Assembly: GCF_003461625.1 (NCBI RefSeq)
Contig: NZ_QTXL01000001.1
Coordinates: 186,001 to 250,000 of the forward strand
DNA from: Clostridium sp. AF15-31
Lineage (GTDB): Bacteria > Bacillota > Clostridia > Lachnospirales > Lachnospiraceae
Direction of reading: 5' to 3'
DNA length: 64,000 nucleotides
In this document: piece by piece, positions 46,011 through 56,222 of the stretch
Layout of the letters: each line of letters begins with the position of its first letter
How positions within the stretch are numbered: position 1 is the stretch's first letter
Position numbers and translations under genes: made by a program
Notes under the pieces: model-generated
Told to the model about the DNA's origin: nothing
The model's database searches: none
Seen by the model: the letters and a program-made list of their open reading frames with translations, nothing else

Positions 46011-47390
46011 ATGCTTGTAAATGATACGATCGCAGCGATCGCAACCGGTATGGGAAATGCGGGGGTTGGTATTATAAGGATCAGTGGTAAGAATGCAGTT
46101 GAAGTCGCTTCAAAGGTGTTCAGGCCGGCAAATGAAGAGAAAAAAATAGAAAGCATGAAAAGCTACACAGCAGCATTTGGACAGGTATATGATGGTGATA
46201 AAGAGCTGGACGAGGGTATTCTGCTTCTGATGCGTGCTCCACATACTTATACTTGTGAAGATGTATGTGAGTTACAATGTCATGGCGGAATGGTTGTATT
46301 AAGAAATGTACTTGCTGCAGTAATTAAAAATGGTGCAAGACTCGCAGAACCGGGAGAATTTACCAAGCGGGCATTCTTAAATGGAAGGATCGATCTGTCA
46401 CAGGCAGAATCCGTCATGGATCTGATCAGTGCCAAGAATGATTTTGCGGTGAAATCTTCTCTTATGCAGCTTCGTGGTGATCTGAAGAATCAGATCATAG
46501 ATATGAGAGAACAGATTTTATATAATGTAGCGTTTATAGAATCAGCACTTGATGATCCGGAACATTACAGTCTGGATGGTTACCCACAGAAACTACAGAC
46601 AATTGTGGATAAGTTGGGTGATAATGTGGATAAATTACTGCAAACTTTTGATAATGGAAGGATCTTAAAAGAGGGAATCAAGACGGTTATCGTAGGTAAG
46701 CCAAATGCAGGAAAATCCTCACTTCTCAACATGTTTCTGGGAGAAAACAGAGCAATCGTTACGGATATTGCAGGAACGACAAGAGATACCTTAGAGGAAG
46801 TTGTCAACATAAATGGTATTATACTGAACATTGTGGATACAGCAGGTATCCGGGATACCGAAGATATTGTGGAAAAGATGGGTGTGGATAAGGCACTGAA
46901 ATTTGCATCACAGGCAGATCTGATCTTATATGTGATCGATGGATCTGTACCGTTAGATGACAACGATAAGCAGATAATATCAGAGATTAAGGGCAAAAAT
47001 GTTATTGCCATTATGAATAAAAATGACTTACAAACAGTTGTGGATAAAATGTGGATAACATGCGAGCTTGGTTGTGATATTGTAGAGTTATCTGCTTCTA
47101 CAGGAGATGGAAAAGAAAAATTATATAATCTGTTAAATGACAAATTTTTTTCCGGCGAATTGGAGTATAATGACCAGTTGTACATTACAAATGCGAGACA
47201 TAAAGAAGAACTGATGAAGACTAGAGAAAGCCTTTTAAAGGTAAGAGAAAGCATTGATATGGGTATGGAGGAGGATTTCTTCTCAATCGACCTGATGGAT
47301 GCTTATGAACATCTGGGGCTTATTATAGGAGAAACGAACAGAGATGATCTTGCAGATAAGATATTTGAAGAATTCTGCATGGGTAAATAG
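46011..47390 (+). CDS. mnmE: tRNA modification GTPase MnmE (TrmE)
   Basis: 459 residues: N-terminal folate-binding domain (DTIAAIATGMGNAGVGIIRISG, GEFTKRAFLNGRIDLSQAE), G domain with GKPNAGKSS, DIAGTTRDT, DTAGIRDT and NKND, and the C-terminal FCMGK. Together with MnmG it modifies U34 of tRNAs to cmnm5U. RBS AGGAGA. mnmG follows after 12 bp. Confidence 0.97.
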   Translation: MLVNDTIAAIATGMGNAGVGIIRISGKNAVEVASKVFRPANEEKKIESMKSYTAAFGQVYDGDKELDEGILLLMRAPHTYTCEDVCELQCHGGMVVLRNVLAAVIKNGARLAEPGEFTKRAFLNGRIDLSQAESVMDLISAKNDFAVKSSLMQLRGDLKNQIIDMREQILYNVAFIESALDDPEHYSLDGYPQKLQTIVDKLGDNVDKLLQTFDNGRILKEGIKTVIVGKPNAGKSSLLNMFLGENRAIVTDIAGTTRDTLEEVVNINGIILNIVDTAGIRDTEDIVEKMGVDKALKFASQADLILYVIDGSVPLDDNDKQIISEIKGKNVIAIMNKNDLQTVVDKMWITCELGCDIVELSASTGDGKEKLYNLLNDKFFSGELEYNDQLYITNARHKEELMKTRESLLKVRESIDMGMEEDFFSIDLMDAYEHLGLIIGETNRDDLADKIFEEFCMGK

Positions 47391-47402
47391 GAGGATGGAT
47401 AA

Positions 47403-49301
47403 ATGCCAGTGGTTGAAGAAAATTATGATGTGGTAGTTGTGGGTGCCGGTCATGCAGGCTGTGAAGCTGCACTTGCTTCTGCCCGTCTTGGACTTGAAAC
47501 AATTCTGTTTACAGTGAGTATGGACAGTGTTGCCATGATGCCCTGCAATCCAAATGTAGGCGGAAGCTCAAAAGGACACCTGGTAAGAGAACTGGATGCA
47601 CTTGGTGGAGAGATGGGTAAAAATATTGATAAGACTTATATTCAGTCCAAAATGTTAAATGCATCAAAAGGACCTGCTGTTCATTCTCTTCGTGCGCAGG
47701 CAGATAAGTCAAATTATTCCCGTACAATGAAACATACATTAGAGAATACCGATCATCTGGTATTACGTCAGGCTGAGGTAACAGAGCTGATGGTAACAGA
47801 TGGCGTTGTTAAGGGTGTTAAGACATTTTCCGGTGCAACCTATTATGCAAAGGCAGTTGTTCTCTGTACAGGTACTTATCTGAAAGCAAGATGTATCTAT
47901 GGAGATGTCGTAAATCATACAGGACCAAATGGACTTATGGCAGCCAATCATTTGTCTGATTCCATGAAAGAAGCCGGAATCGGTATCCGCCGGTTTAAGA
48001 CAGGTACACCTGCAAGACTGGATAAGAGGACAATCGATTTCTCTCAGATGGAGGAACAAAAGGGTGATGAGCATATCGTTCCATTTTCCTTTACAAATAC
48101 AGAAGAAGATATCAAGCGGGATCAGGTATCCTGCTGGCTTTGTTATACAAATGAGGAGACACATGAGATAATTCGTGAGAATATCAACCGTTCTCCATTG
48201 TTTTCCGGTGTGATTGAGGGCACAGGACCAAGATACTGTCCTTCGATCGAAGACAAGGTTATGAAGTTTCCGGATAAGACGAGACATCAGATTTTTATAG
48301 AGCCGGAGGGTGAATTTACAAATGAGATGTATATGGGCGGAATGTCCAGTTCTCTTCCGGAGGATGTTCAGTATAAGATGATACGGAGCATGAAAGGACT
48401 TGAGAATGTCAAGATCGTAAGAAATGCTTATGCGATCGAGTATGATTGTATCAGTGCGATCAATTTGAAACATTCACTGGAATTTAAGGATGTGGAAGGT
48501 TTATTTGGCGCAGGTCAGTTAAATGGAAGCTCCGGTTATGAGGAAGCAGCAGCGCAGGGTCTTATGGCAGGTATCAATGCAGCCAGAAAGGTACTTGGAA
48601 AGGAGCCTGTTGTATTGGATCGTTCACAGGCTTATATTGGTGTATTGATCGATGATTTGGTTACAAAGGAGACAAAAGAACCATACCGTATGATGACTTC
48701 CAGAGCAGAATATCGTCTGCTGTTAAGACAGGATAATGCGGATCTTCGACTGACCGATATCGGTCATGAAATCGGTCTGATCGACGATGAGAGATATGAG
48801 AAATTCTGTCAGAAACGTACAATGATCGAAGAAGAAACAAAGCGTTTAAACGAAACGATGGTTGGCGGAAACAGTAAGATTCAGGAATTCTTACGTTCTA
48901 TGGAGACAACGGAGTTAAAGACAGCAGTAAGTCTTGCAGAGTTGATCCGCAGACCGGAGCTTTCTTATGAGAAAATTGTACCGATTGATCCGGACAGACA
49001 TCCGTTGCCTGCGGATGTGATCGAACAGATTGATATATCAATCAAGTATGAAGGATATATCAAGAGACAGACAGAACAGGTACATCAGTTTAAAAAGATG
49101 GAAAAGAGGATGATCCCGGCTGATCTGAATTATGATGATGTATCGAATCTTCGAAAAGAAGCCAGACAGAAGTTAAAGGATATCAAGCCGGAAAATATCG
49201 GTCAGGCATCCAGAATCTCCGGTGTATCACCGGCAGATATATCTGTGCTGCTGGTTTATCTGAAGATGAAGCAGCATGACGGAGAATCAGAAAATAAATA
49301 A
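47403..49301 (+). CDS. mnmG: tRNA uridine-5-carboxymethylaminomethyl modification enzyme MnmG (GidA)
   Basis: 632 residues with the FAD-binding [17 protein letters not shown] (about 13), [28 protein letters not shown] motif (here RELDALGG), KTGTPARLD and the C-terminal [13 protein letters not shown] helix. Partner of MnmE. RBS TAGGAGG. Cotranscribed with mnmE. Confidence 0.97.
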   Translation: MPVVEENYDVVVVGAGHAGCEAALASARLGLETILFTVSMDSVAMMPCNPNVGGSSKGHLVRELDALGGEMGKNIDKTYIQSKMLNASKGPAVHSLRAQADKSNYSRTMKHTLENTDHLVLRQAEVTELMVTDGVVKGVKTFSGATYYAKAVVLCTGTYLKARCIYGDVVNHTGPNGLMAANHLSDSMKEAGIGIRRFKTGTPARLDKRTIDFSQMEEQKGDEHIVPFSFTNTEEDIKRDQVSCWLCYTNEETHEIIRENINRSPLFSGVIEGTGPRYCPSIEDKVMKFPDKTRHQIFIEPEGEFTNEMYMGGMSSSLPEDVQYKMIRSMKGLENVKIVRNAYAIEYDCISAINLKHSLEFKDVEGLFGAGQLNGSSGYEEAAAQGLMAGINAARKVLGKEPVVLDRSQAYIGVLIDDLVTKETKEPYRMMTSRAEYRLLLRQDNADLRLTDIGHEIGLIDDERYEKFCQKRTMIEEETKRLNETMVGGNSKIQEFLRSMETTELKTAVSLAELIRRPELSYEKIVPIDPDRHPLPADVIEQIDISIKYEGYIKRQTEQVHQFKKMEKRMIPADLNYDDVSNLRKEARQKLKDIKPENIGQASRISGVSPADISVLLVYLKMKQHDGESENK

Positions 49302-49416
49302 AAAAGCAGATATGAAGATAATATAAAATTATCTGTAGGTAAGTGTTATTTTTGAAAGCATATAATTTGAGATGTAATATATATGTTCAGAAATATATAG
49401 AAAGGATACCATAAAT

Positions 49417-50139
49417 ATGGATCGACTATATGAAGTAGTAAAGAAGATAGATATTGAATTAAATGATCATCAGCTAGAGCAGTTTCAGAGATATTATGAG
49501 CTTTTGGTAGAGTGGAATAAGGCTATGAATCTGACAGCCATCACAGAGAAGGAAGATGTCATTATAAAGCATTTTGCAGATAGTCTTCTGCTTGCAAAAT
49601 ATAAAAAGCTGGATGAATCTTTATCAGTCATAGATGTAGGGACCGGAGCAGGATTTCCCGGAATACCGCTTAAAATCGCTTTTCCGGGTTTAAAGGTAAC
49701 ATTAATGGATTCCCTGAATAAGCGTGTAAAGTTCTTAAATGAGGTTATCCAGACACTTGAGATGAACGATATAGAAGCTATTCACAGCAGAGCTGAGGAT
49801 GGTGGAAGAAATGCACAGTATCGTGAAAAGTATGATCTTGCGGTATCAAGAGCGGTTGCAAATTTATCCTCTTTATCAGAGTTTTGTATGCCATTTGTTA
49901 AGACAGGTGGATATTTTATTCCATATAAGGCATCCGGACTGGATGAAGAGATACATGCAGGAAAAAAGGCGATTCGTATCCTTGGAGGACAGGTGGAAAA
50001 TATCTTCCATACAACGATCCCGGATACGGATATGGAGCGTTGCTTTGTATTTGTAAAGAAGATGGCAGCAACACCGGAGGAGTATCCAAGAAAAGCAGGA
50101 ACAGCGACAAAGAAGCCTCTTGGATTGAAAGAAAAATAA
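49417..50139 (+). CDS. rsmG: 16S rRNA m7G527 methyltransferase RsmG (GidB)
   Basis: 240 residues. SAM-binding motif VIDVGTGAGFPGIPLKIAFP (about 72), NLTAITEKEDVIIKHFADSL before it, and AVSRAVANLSSLSEF. Modifies G527 of 16S rRNA, next to the streptomycin site. AAAGGA site. It is the last plus-strand gene of the window. Confidence 0.95.
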   Translation: MDRLYEVVKKIDIELNDHQLEQFQRYYELLVEWNKAMNLTAITEKEDVIIKHFADSLLLAKYKKLDESLSVIDVGTGAGFPGIPLKIAFPGLKVTLMDSLNKRVKFLNEVIQTLEMNDIEAIHSRAEDGGRNAQYREKYDLAVSRAVANLSSLSEFCMPFVKTGGYFIPYKASGLDEEIHAGKKAIRILGGQVENIFHTTIPDTDMERCFVFVKKMAATPEEYPRKAGTATKKPLGLKEK

Positions 50140-50190
50140 AAAAGTATAAAAGAAATGAAAAATATATAATATCAATGAAAGACATTATAT

Positions 50191-50228
50191 AAAAATGGAG
50201 CAGGTATTTGTAAACCTGCTCCATTTTT
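50191..50228. terminator. Bidirectional terminator between rsmG and the exonuclease gene
   Basis: AAAAATGGAGCAGGT/ACCTGCTCCATTTTT, perfect 15-bp arms with an 8-base loop, with T or A runs at both ends. It separates convergent genes and marks the switch of coding strand. Confidence 0.85.
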
Positions 50229-50284
50229 ATTAGGAAAATATACAGAAAAATGATCTGTTCGTTTTATTATCAAATGTTAGAATA

Positions 50285-51244
50285 TTATCTTGTAGCACGA
50301 GTGTGCCGTTTTTCTTTACGTCTCTCTCGAATTTCTGTCTGTTTTTGTTTGATAGCTTCAACACCGTTTTTATCTATTGGTTTAATTGTTTTAACAACAT
50401 AGTATTTTCCGTTATCAAGTGGTTTAAATTTTATCTTTCCACTGAAATAACCATGGTGCCAGCATTTCCCTGCACAGATGTAAGAAGACGGACTGTTTGA
50501 AAACCATTCAAGCCTCTTATTGATCTTCTTGTTACATTTGTAGCATCTTATACAGGCAATATCTTTATCGTCCATTGCTTCCTGCTTGCTTGAAAATTCT
50601 CTTGTAATGTATTCATACTGATTATTATGTATGGCTACAATTTCCTCTTCCTTTTTTGTAGGATGAATATACAGATCGAAGCTGTATAAATCTTTCAAAT
50701 TTCTTGGATGCATCTCTTTTAAAACAAGAGCGGTATATCTGGCATCGTTTACAGCAGAATGAAAAGGTTCATCTTCCGGTATATTAAAATCTGCAACTGC
50801 TTTTTCCAGTTTACTGACGGTAGAACCGGTTGGGTCGACCATGTTTGCATATATCTGCTGAAGATTTAAAAATTTCAAAGGACGAGGAAGCTTGTCCATA
50901 TAGTAGAAAGCCATATTTGTCTGTAATTCGGTAAGGTCCATGGGACCCCAGGTACAGAAGATATAATCTTTACCGCACCATTCCAGAAATTCCGTACAGA
51001 CTTCTTTAAATCCTCTTCCTTTTGCCAGATCCGTTTCATCATAATTTAAAATGGTTCTGATTTTTGAATGTAATTTTTTATAGATCCGGGGTTTTATCAA
51101 ACTGGAGTATTCATCAATGATGCGATAGTTCTTATCTACTTTAACCGCACCGATTTCGATTATTTCAAACGGCATTCGGGGATGTTCTCCGATATGACCG
51201 GAATAACTTTGATTCCACTCAAGATCCATTACGATATAGTTCAT
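50285..51244 (-). CDS. DEDDh 3'-5' exonuclease with C-terminal zinc-ribbon-like part
   Basis: 319 residues. Exo I MDLEWNQ (D-x-E), Exo II around FCTWGPMDLTELQTN, and Exo III HSAVNDARYTALV (H-x4-D) define the DEDDh fold, similar to KapD/ERI-1-like sporulation or RNA exonucleases. Residues 225-300 add a domain with two Cys pairs (CIRCYKC and C..GKCWHHG), perhaps binding zinc. Likely RNA or DNA 3' end trimming; the substrate is unknown. Head-on to replication. Confidence 0.85.
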   Translation of the reverse strand: MNYIVMDLEWNQSYSGHIGEHPRMPFEIIEIGAVKVDKNYRIIDEYSSLIKPRIYKKLHSKIRTILNYDETDLAKGRGFKEVCTEFLEWCGKDYIFCTWGPMDLTELQTNMAFYYMDKLPRPLKFLNLQQIYANMVDPTGSTVSKLEKAVADFNIPEDEPFHSAVNDARYTALVLKEMHPRNLKDLYSFDLYIHPTKKEEEIVAIHNNQYEYITREFSSKQEAMDDKDIACIRCYKCNKKINKRLEWFSNSPSSYICAGKCWHHGYFSGKIKFKPLDNGKYYVVKTIKPIDKNGVEAIKQKQTEIRERRKEKRHTRATR

Positions 51245-51317
51245 GTGTATTGATCCTTTGATTTGTTATATGAAAATAACTGTCGTATACTTTCAAATTA
51301 ATTTATATGCGCTAAAA

Positions 51318-51391
51318 TGCACCTGGCGGGATTCGAACCCACGGCCTTCCGCTTAGGAGGCGGACGCTCTATCCTGCTGAGCTACAAATGC
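51318..51391 (-). tRNA. tRNA-Arg (CCU)
   Basis: 74-nt cloverleaf, acceptor GCATTTG/CAGGTGC with one G-U pair, anticodon CCT in CTCCTAA, T-arm GGGTTCGAATCCC, discriminator A. Reads AGG. Alone, between two minus-strand protein genes. Confidence 0.95.
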
Positions 51392-51459
51392 AGAAGGGGA
51401 AAATATATTATAAACCCAACATTACTATGATACCCAAGAATGTAAGAAATGTCAATTTC

Positions 51460-52335
51460 TTAAAAAATAACATTTCCCTGGAGCCAGATTTCGCCTTTGA
51501 ACCGGCGACCTGGAGCAGGTGTACCGAGCAGATCTTTTTCATTGATCGCTATAGCCATCAGCATTTCATTTGTTTCCACATTCAGAAGGTATACAGGTTC
51601 CTTTGTATAATCGTTTTCGCACAGGCTGCAGTCCAGAATATTTCCTATGATAGAATAATGTTCTGTTTCAATGCCATATGGCATGAAATTCGTTTCTACG
51701 ATAGAAAGGATATCTTCGTAATGTGCACGGCGACTTACCTGTGTATAGATATCCATATCATCTAATGTAAGGCTTTCCATGGCGGAACGGTCTCCTTGTC
51801 TGGCAGCTTCGATCAGTTTGTTTCGATTAACAGAGGAACATTTATGTTCTCTGTTTGCAGGTGGAATCTGTTCAATATCAAGAATAACTTTGCCGCTTGT
51901 TGACAGTCCGGACATATAAGCCTTAGTGATCAGATGGTTGGAATAGTTCATCCATTTTGTATTTGCATAATCAGAAATATTTGTCAGAAAGAAGATAAGT
52001 GTCATGCCCAGATTATAGTCTTCACAGACACCGGCATAGGATTCTTTATCACCATGTTTTTCTATATAGATCCGTTCCTGATTCATAATGAAAGAACTGC
52101 GGACATAGGGAAAATAGTATTCAAATGAAATGGTATTATCGATGTCCATTTCTCCGACAAGAGAGATACCGAAGTGTTTTCCAAAGTCCTTATTTAATTG
52201 AACCAGACGGGTGTCTGCATCAACAGTTACAATGTTTTTTGTTGTTGGGTTGGCAATGATCTCCTTTGTGATCGGAGTTAACTGCCGTCTGTTTTTAATG
52301 TCGGAAAATCCAATGGAACGTAAATAACTGTGCAC
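51460..52335 (-). CDS. DUF3881-like protein, GTG start
   Basis: 291 residues, soluble. It begins HSYLRSIGFSDIKNRRQL and ends in GRRFKGEIWLQGNVIF, which I associate with the DUF3881 family of Lachnospiraceae. The start is a GTG 7 bases after AAAGGAGG. No catalytic motif is visible. Its position just downstream of serS may be conserved in the family; function unknown. Confidence 0.75.
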   Translation of the reverse strand: MHSYLRSIGFSDIKNRRQLTPITKEIIANPTTKNIVTVDADTRLVQLNKDFGKHFGISLVGEMDIDNTISFEYYFPYVRSSFIMNQERIYIEKHGDKESYAGVCEDYNLGMTLIFFLTNISDYANTKWMNYSNHLITKAYMSGLSTSGKVILDIEQIPPANREHKCSSVNRNKLIEAARQGDRSAMESLTLDDMDIYTQVSRRAHYEDILSIVETNFMPYGIETEHYSIIGNILDCSLCENDYTKEPVYLLNVETNEMLMAIAINEKDLLGTPAPGRRFKGEIWLQGNVIF

Positions 52336-52369
52336 ACAGACACCTCCTTTCTGATTCTTAACTTATTTT

Positions 52370-52380
52370 ACTATGGTCAA
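52370..52380. repeat. ACTATGGTCAA word
   Basis: Partial copy of the palindromic word TTGACTATRGTCAA found at 53764-53777 and 58489-58504. Purpose unknown. Confidence 0.25.
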
Positions 52381-52409
52381 AAAAGTATATTTAATTAATA
52401 AATATGGAA

Positions 52410-53693
52410 TTAAGCTTCAATCTTATCTTTTCCACCCATGTATGGACGGAGTGCTTCCGGAATTCTTACAGAGCCGTCTGCCTGAAGATTATTCTCAAGG
52501 AAAGCAATCAGCATTCTAGGTGGAGCAACAACTGTGTTGTTTAAGGTATGTGCAAGATACTTCTTACCGTCTTCACCCTTTACACGGATCTGAAGTCTTC
52601 TTGCCTGAGCATCACCCAGATTTGAGCAGCTTCCTACTTCAAAGTATTTCTTCTGACGTGGAGACCATGCTTCTACATCCAGTGATTTAACCTTCAGATC
52701 TGCGAGATCACCGGAGCAGCATTCCAGTGTACGTACAGGAATATCAAGTGAACGGAAGAGATCAACGGTGTTCTGCCATAATTTATCAAACCATATTTTG
52801 CTTTCTTCCGGTTTGCAGACAACGATCATTTCCTGTTTCTCAAACTGATGAATACGGTATACACCACGTTCCTCAATACCATGAGCACCTTTTTCTTTTC
52901 TGAAACAAGGCGAATAGCTTGTAAGTGTCTTTGGAAGTTCTTCTTCCGGAATGATCTGATCGATGAATTTACCGATCATGGAATGTTCAGATGTACCGAT
53001 CAGGTAAAGGTCTTCGCCTTCAATCTTATACATCATGGCATCCATTTCTGCAAAGCTCATAACACCAGTAACGACGTTACTTCGGATCATGAAAGGAGGA
53101 ACACAATAGGTAAATCCTCTGTCAATCATGAAATCTCTTGCGTAAGAGATAACAGCAGAATGAAGTCTTGCGATATCACCCATCAGATAGTAGAAACCAT
53201 TTCCTGCTACACGTCTTGCTGAATCAAGATCCAGTCCATGAAGATGTTCCATGATCTCTGAGTGATATGGAATCTCAAAATCAGGAACAACCGGCTCACC
53301 AAAACGTTCAATTTCTACGTTTTCGGAATCATCTTTACCAATAGGAACAGATGGATCAATGATATTTGGAATTACCATCATGATCTCTTTTACTTTTGCC
53401 TGAAGTTCAGTTTCTTTTTCCTGTAATTCAGATAAGCGTTCTGCCTGTTCTGTTACCTGTTTTTTTACTTCTTCAGCTTCTTCTTTTTTGCCCTGTGCCA
53501 TTAATGCACCGATTTGTTTGGAGAGCTTATTACGATTCGCTCTCAGATCGTCAGCCTCCTGCTGAGTTGCTCTTGCCTGGGCATCAAGGTCAATTACTTC
53601 ATCAACAAGTGGAAGTTTGCTGTCCTGAAATTTGTTCTTAATGTTCTGTTTTACTACATCTGGATTCTCTCTTAAAAATTTAATGTCTATCAT
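52410..53693 (-). CDS. serS: Seryl-tRNA synthetase
   Basis: 427 residues from the ATG at 53693 (AGGAGG site; an upstream ATG at 53717 has none). It starts MIDIKFLRENPDVVKQN with the long antiparallel coiled coil (about 30-100) that holds the tRNA-Ser arm, and has class II motifs 2 and 3 (CFRKEKGAHGIEERGVYRIHQFEKQE; LNNTVVAPPRMLIAFLENN). Charges tRNA-Ser and tRNA-Sec if present. Upstream is a peculiar 10-bp-period repeat. Confidence 0.97.
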   Translation of the reverse strand: MIDIKFLRENPDVVKQNIKNKFQDSKLPLVDEVIDLDAQARATQQEADDLRANRNKLSKQIGALMAQGKKEEAEEVKKQVTEQAERLSELQEKETELQAKVKEIMMVIPNIIDPSVPIGKDDSENVEIERFGEPVVPDFEIPYHSEIMEHLHGLDLDSARRVAGNGFYYLMGDIARLHSAVISYARDFMIDRGFTYCVPPFMIRSNVVTGVMSFAEMDAMMYKIEGEDLYLIGTSEHSMIGKFIDQIIPEEELPKTLTSYSPCFRKEKGAHGIEERGVYRIHQFEKQEMIVVCKPEESKIWFDKLWQNTVDLFRSLDIPVRTLECCSGDLADLKVKSLDVEAWSPRQKKYFEVGSCSNLGDAQARRLQIRVKGEDGKKYLAHTLNNTVVAPPRMLIAFLENNLQADGSVRIPEALRPYMGGKDKIEA

Positions 53694-53763
53694 TTTTTGA
53701 TATTCCTCCTGGTTCATATGGAATAAGGTTGTTTATACTTATTCTCACATGCTTTTATATTTT

Positions 53764-53777
53764 TTGACTATAGTCAA
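53764..53777. promoter_or_regulatory. Palindrome TTGACTATAGTCAA upstream of serS
   Basis: A perfect 14-bp palindrome at the serS-proximal end of the AT repeat. It could be a -35 region/operator for serS or a structural signal. Similar words occur at 58489-58504 (CTTGACTATGGTCAAG) and 52370-52380. Confidence 0.35.
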
Positions 53778-53883
53778 TTATAATTATTTTTAATTATATT
53801 CAATTATTTTTAATTGTTTTTAATCATTTTCAATTATAATTAATTGTAGTTAATTATATTTAATTGTTTTTTATTATGATTTA
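53771..53883. repeat. Degenerate 10-bp-period AT repeat between DUF4446 and serS
   Basis: About eleven consecutive 10-bp units near the consensus TAATTRTTTT (for example TAATTATTTT, TAATTATATT, CAATTATTTT, TAATTGTTTT, TAATCATTTT, CAATTATAAT) fill the gap. The period equals one DNA turn, so the A/T tracts lie on one face and the DNA should be curved. No gene is visible in it. Confidence 0.75.
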
Positions 53884-54417
53884 TTATTCTTCTTCCATAA
53901 TATCAGCAATCTCTTCATCAAGCGTTTTTGCACGTTCAATGGCTTCTTTTTCTTCATCAGAAAGAGCTACATAGGATTCACCTTTGATCAATTCTTTTGC
54001 ATAAGCGAAGCATCCCTCTCTGGAATGCATACAATTTAAAACTACACCATTGTTACGACTGTCTAGAAATGCAACTGCGAAGCTTAGACTTCCGCCCATT
54101 CCCTCAAATGCATCATATTTGACCAGTCCGATTTTGCTGATACATGCTGCAAGTGTTTCCTGGATCTCTTTGTGTTCTTTTGTAAGCCGCTTGGAATTGT
54201 TCTTCACAGCATCCATTTCAGCAAATCGATCCAATATAATTTCTTCCATATCACCTGCCGTTTTACCACTTAAAAGGCGTTTGATATCTTTATTTCTTTT
54301 CTTTATATTCGCCATAAGATAGAATACAAGTCCAAATAAAACGATGACGAGTACAAGAAGTATGATTAAAATAATGGCAGGGTCAATACCAATCTTATCT
54401 AGTAAAGAACTGTTCAT
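53884..54417 (-). CDS. DUF4446 family membrane-anchored protein
   Basis: 177 residues: one N-terminal membrane helix (about 13-36), a coiled-coil segment (40-95) and a small domain with KIGLVKYDAFEGMGGSLSFAVAFLD.NNGVVLN, diagnostic for DUF4446. Regularly found next to parB/spo0J in clostridia; function unknown. It starts 19 bp after parB ends and is cotranscribed. Confidence 0.88.
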   Translation of the reverse strand: MNSSLLDKIGIDPAIILIILLVLVIVLFGLVFYLMANIKKRNKDIKRLLSGKTAGDMEEIILDRFAEMDAVKNNSKRLTKEHKEIQETLAACISKIGLVKYDAFEGMGGSLSFAVAFLDSRNNGVVLNCMHSREGCFAYAKELIKGESYVALSDEEKEAIERAKTLDEEIADIMEEE

Positions 54418-54436
54418 TCTGATATTTCCTTTCCAA

Positions 54437-55375
54437 TTATTCTCTGTGAATAGAATATAACATCTCTGTTATTCTTTCCAATTCTTCCTGAGAATAATAA
54501 TTTATTTCAATTTTTCCTTTATCATTGTTTTTTGATTTGATTTCAATCTTTGCACCCAAAATATTTTTCAGACGGCTTTCAATATCATTGTAAAAGATAG
54601 AAAGATCTTTTGTATCTACATTATTCTGTTTTGGTTCTTTTGGTGCACTAAGTAGTTTCTTGACATAGATTTCTGTATCACGAACACTTAATTTATTATC
54701 AAATATAAAGTTTGCAGCTTCTGTCTGTAGAGCAGCATCCTCAATCGGAATTAACGCTCTGGCGTGTCCGGTTGTCAGCTTGTCTTCAATGATCATTTGA
54801 CGAACTTCATCACATAATTTCAGAAGTCGAAGAGAGTTTGCAATCGTTGAACGATTCTTTGAAACCTTTTCAGCTACTTCTTCCTGTGTAAGACTATATT
54901 CGTTGATAAGACTTTCATATGCCATTGCTTCTTCAATCGGATTCAGGTCCTCACGCTGAATATTCTCTATGAGAGAGATCTCCATAATTTCACGGTCTGT
55001 GTATTCTCGGATTACAACAGGTATTTCCTTTATTCCGGCCATCCTGGCAGCACGCCATCTTCTTTCACCGGCAATAATCTCATAGAATTTTCCTTTTTTT
55101 GTTACAATAAGAGGTTCTAACACTCCATATTGTTTGATAGAATCAGCCAGTTCCTGTAAAGCATCTTCATCAAATTGCTTTCTTGGCTGTGATTGGTTTG
55201 GTTCAATCTGTGTTATTTTAATTTTCTGTTCTACTTCTTTTACAACTTCCTTCACAACTTCTTTTGTGACAGTTTTTGTTGTCCCACTGGAAGCAGATTT
55301 TGATTTACTCTTTGGTGGATCATTTGTAGGAATTAACTGATCCAGACCTCTGCCTAAGCCTTTTTTTACAGGCAT
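54437..55375 (-). CDS. parB: Chromosome partitioning protein ParB (Spo0J)
   Basis: 312 residues. GLGRGLDQLIP at the N terminus, the CTPase/ParB box PRKQFDEDALQELADSIKQYGVLEPL and ERRWRAARMAG, a helix-turn-helix (LTQEEVAEKVSKNRSTIANSLRLLKL) and a C-terminal dimerisation part. It binds the two parS sites and spreads as a CTP-loaded clamp. The Ser/Lys/Val-rich linker with repeated VKEVVKEV lies at 30-48. It follows parA by 33 bp. Confidence 0.96.
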   Translation of the reverse strand: MPVKKGLGRGLDQLIPTNDPPKSKSKSASSGTTKTVTKEVVKEVVKEVEQKIKITQIEPNQSQPRKQFDEDALQELADSIKQYGVLEPLIVTKKGKFYEIIAGERRWRAARMAGIKEIPVVIREYTDREIMEISLIENIQREDLNPIEEAMAYESLINEYSLTQEEVAEKVSKNRSTIANSLRLLKLCDEVRQMIIEDKLTTGHARALIPIEDAALQTEAANFIFDNKLSVRDTEIYVKKLLSAPKEPKQNNVDTKDLSIFYNDIESRLKNILGAKIEIKSKNNDKGKIEINYYSQEELERITEMLYSIHRE

Positions 55376-55408
55376 TTTATTTCCTCCTGTGAGTCATTTG
55401 ATTTCTTT

Positions 55409-56188
55409 CTATTTGTAATAATCATTTGCTATGACTTCATCAGCCAGCATCATATAATGTTCAGCTCCGGCAGATCGTGGATCATATGCAATGATTGGCA
55501 TTCCATAGCTTGGGGATTCAGCCAGACGAACATTTCTTGGAATAATAGTGTTGTAAATATGCTGATTCAGATTTTGTTTTACATTATCTACAACCTGCAT
55601 TGACAGATTGGTACGGGAATCGTACATGGTAAATACAATTCCTTCAATCGTAAGTAGTCTGTTTAATTGTTTCCGTATCAGATTAACGGTATAAATTAAC
55701 TGGGATAATCCATCTAATGCAAAGAACTCACATTGAATTGGAACTAATACAGTATTGGCTGCTGTTAAGGCATTTACTGTTAACATTCCAAGAGCAGGAG
55801 GGCAGTCGATGATAATATAATCAAATTTACGTCTTACATTCTTGATATGGTTTTTAAGAATATACTGTGGATCTTCCACTGTAACAAATTCTACTTCTGC
55901 ACCTGCAAGCTCTCTGCTGGCTGGGAGAAGATTCAGTCCTTTGATATCAGGGTAAACGTCGATAAGCATACATTCGCCTAAATTGCAGTCACCGTTTAAC
56001 ATATCATAAACACTGTACTCAAGGGAATTCTTATCAACTCCAAGTCCACTGGTCATATTTCCCTGTGGATCCATGTCAATTGCTAAGACTTTCTTTCCTT
56101 TTTTTGCAAGACATGCCGCAAGATTGATTGCAGTTGTAGTTTTTCCTACGCCACCCTTCTGGTTGGCTATTGCGATAATTCTTCCCAC
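55409..56188 (-). CDS. parA: Chromosome partitioning ATPase ParA (Soj)
   Basis: 259 residues: deviant Walker A KGGVGKTTTA with the signature Lys (about 10-19), DMDPQGN, and Walker B DYIIIDCPPALG. MinD/ParA-type ATPase working with ParB in origin segregation and DnaA control. A parS site lies 19 bp before the ATG, so ParB may autoregulate the operon. parA-parB-DUF4446 run towards the origin, the opposite of the usual order. Confidence 0.96.
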   Translation of the reverse strand: MGRIIAIANQKGGVGKTTTAINLAACLAKKGKKVLAIDMDPQGNMTSGLGVDKNSLEYSVYDMLNGDCNLGECMLIDVYPDIKGLNLLPASRELAGAEVEFVTVEDPQYILKNHIKNVRRKFDYIIIDCPPALGMLTVNALTAANTVLVPIQCEFFALDGLSQLIYTVNLIRKQLNRLLTIEGIVFTMYDSRTNLSMQVVDNVKQNLNQHIYNTIIPRNVRLAESPSYGMPIIAYDPRSAGAEHYMMLADEVIANDYYK

Positions 56189-56206
56189 TTGATATTCTCC
56201 TTTTTG

Positions 56207-56222
56207 TGTTTCACGTGAAACA
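56207..56222. promoter_or_regulatory. parS site 1
   Basis: TGTTTCACGTGAAACA, the perfect 16-bp palindromic ParB site of Firmicutes, in the parA leader. Confidence 0.97.

Noticed and set aside
46580..48473. Long minus-strand frames opposite mnmE and mnmG
   Set aside because: The plus-strand genes are unambiguous; the opposite frames have low-complexity composition and no ribosome binding site.
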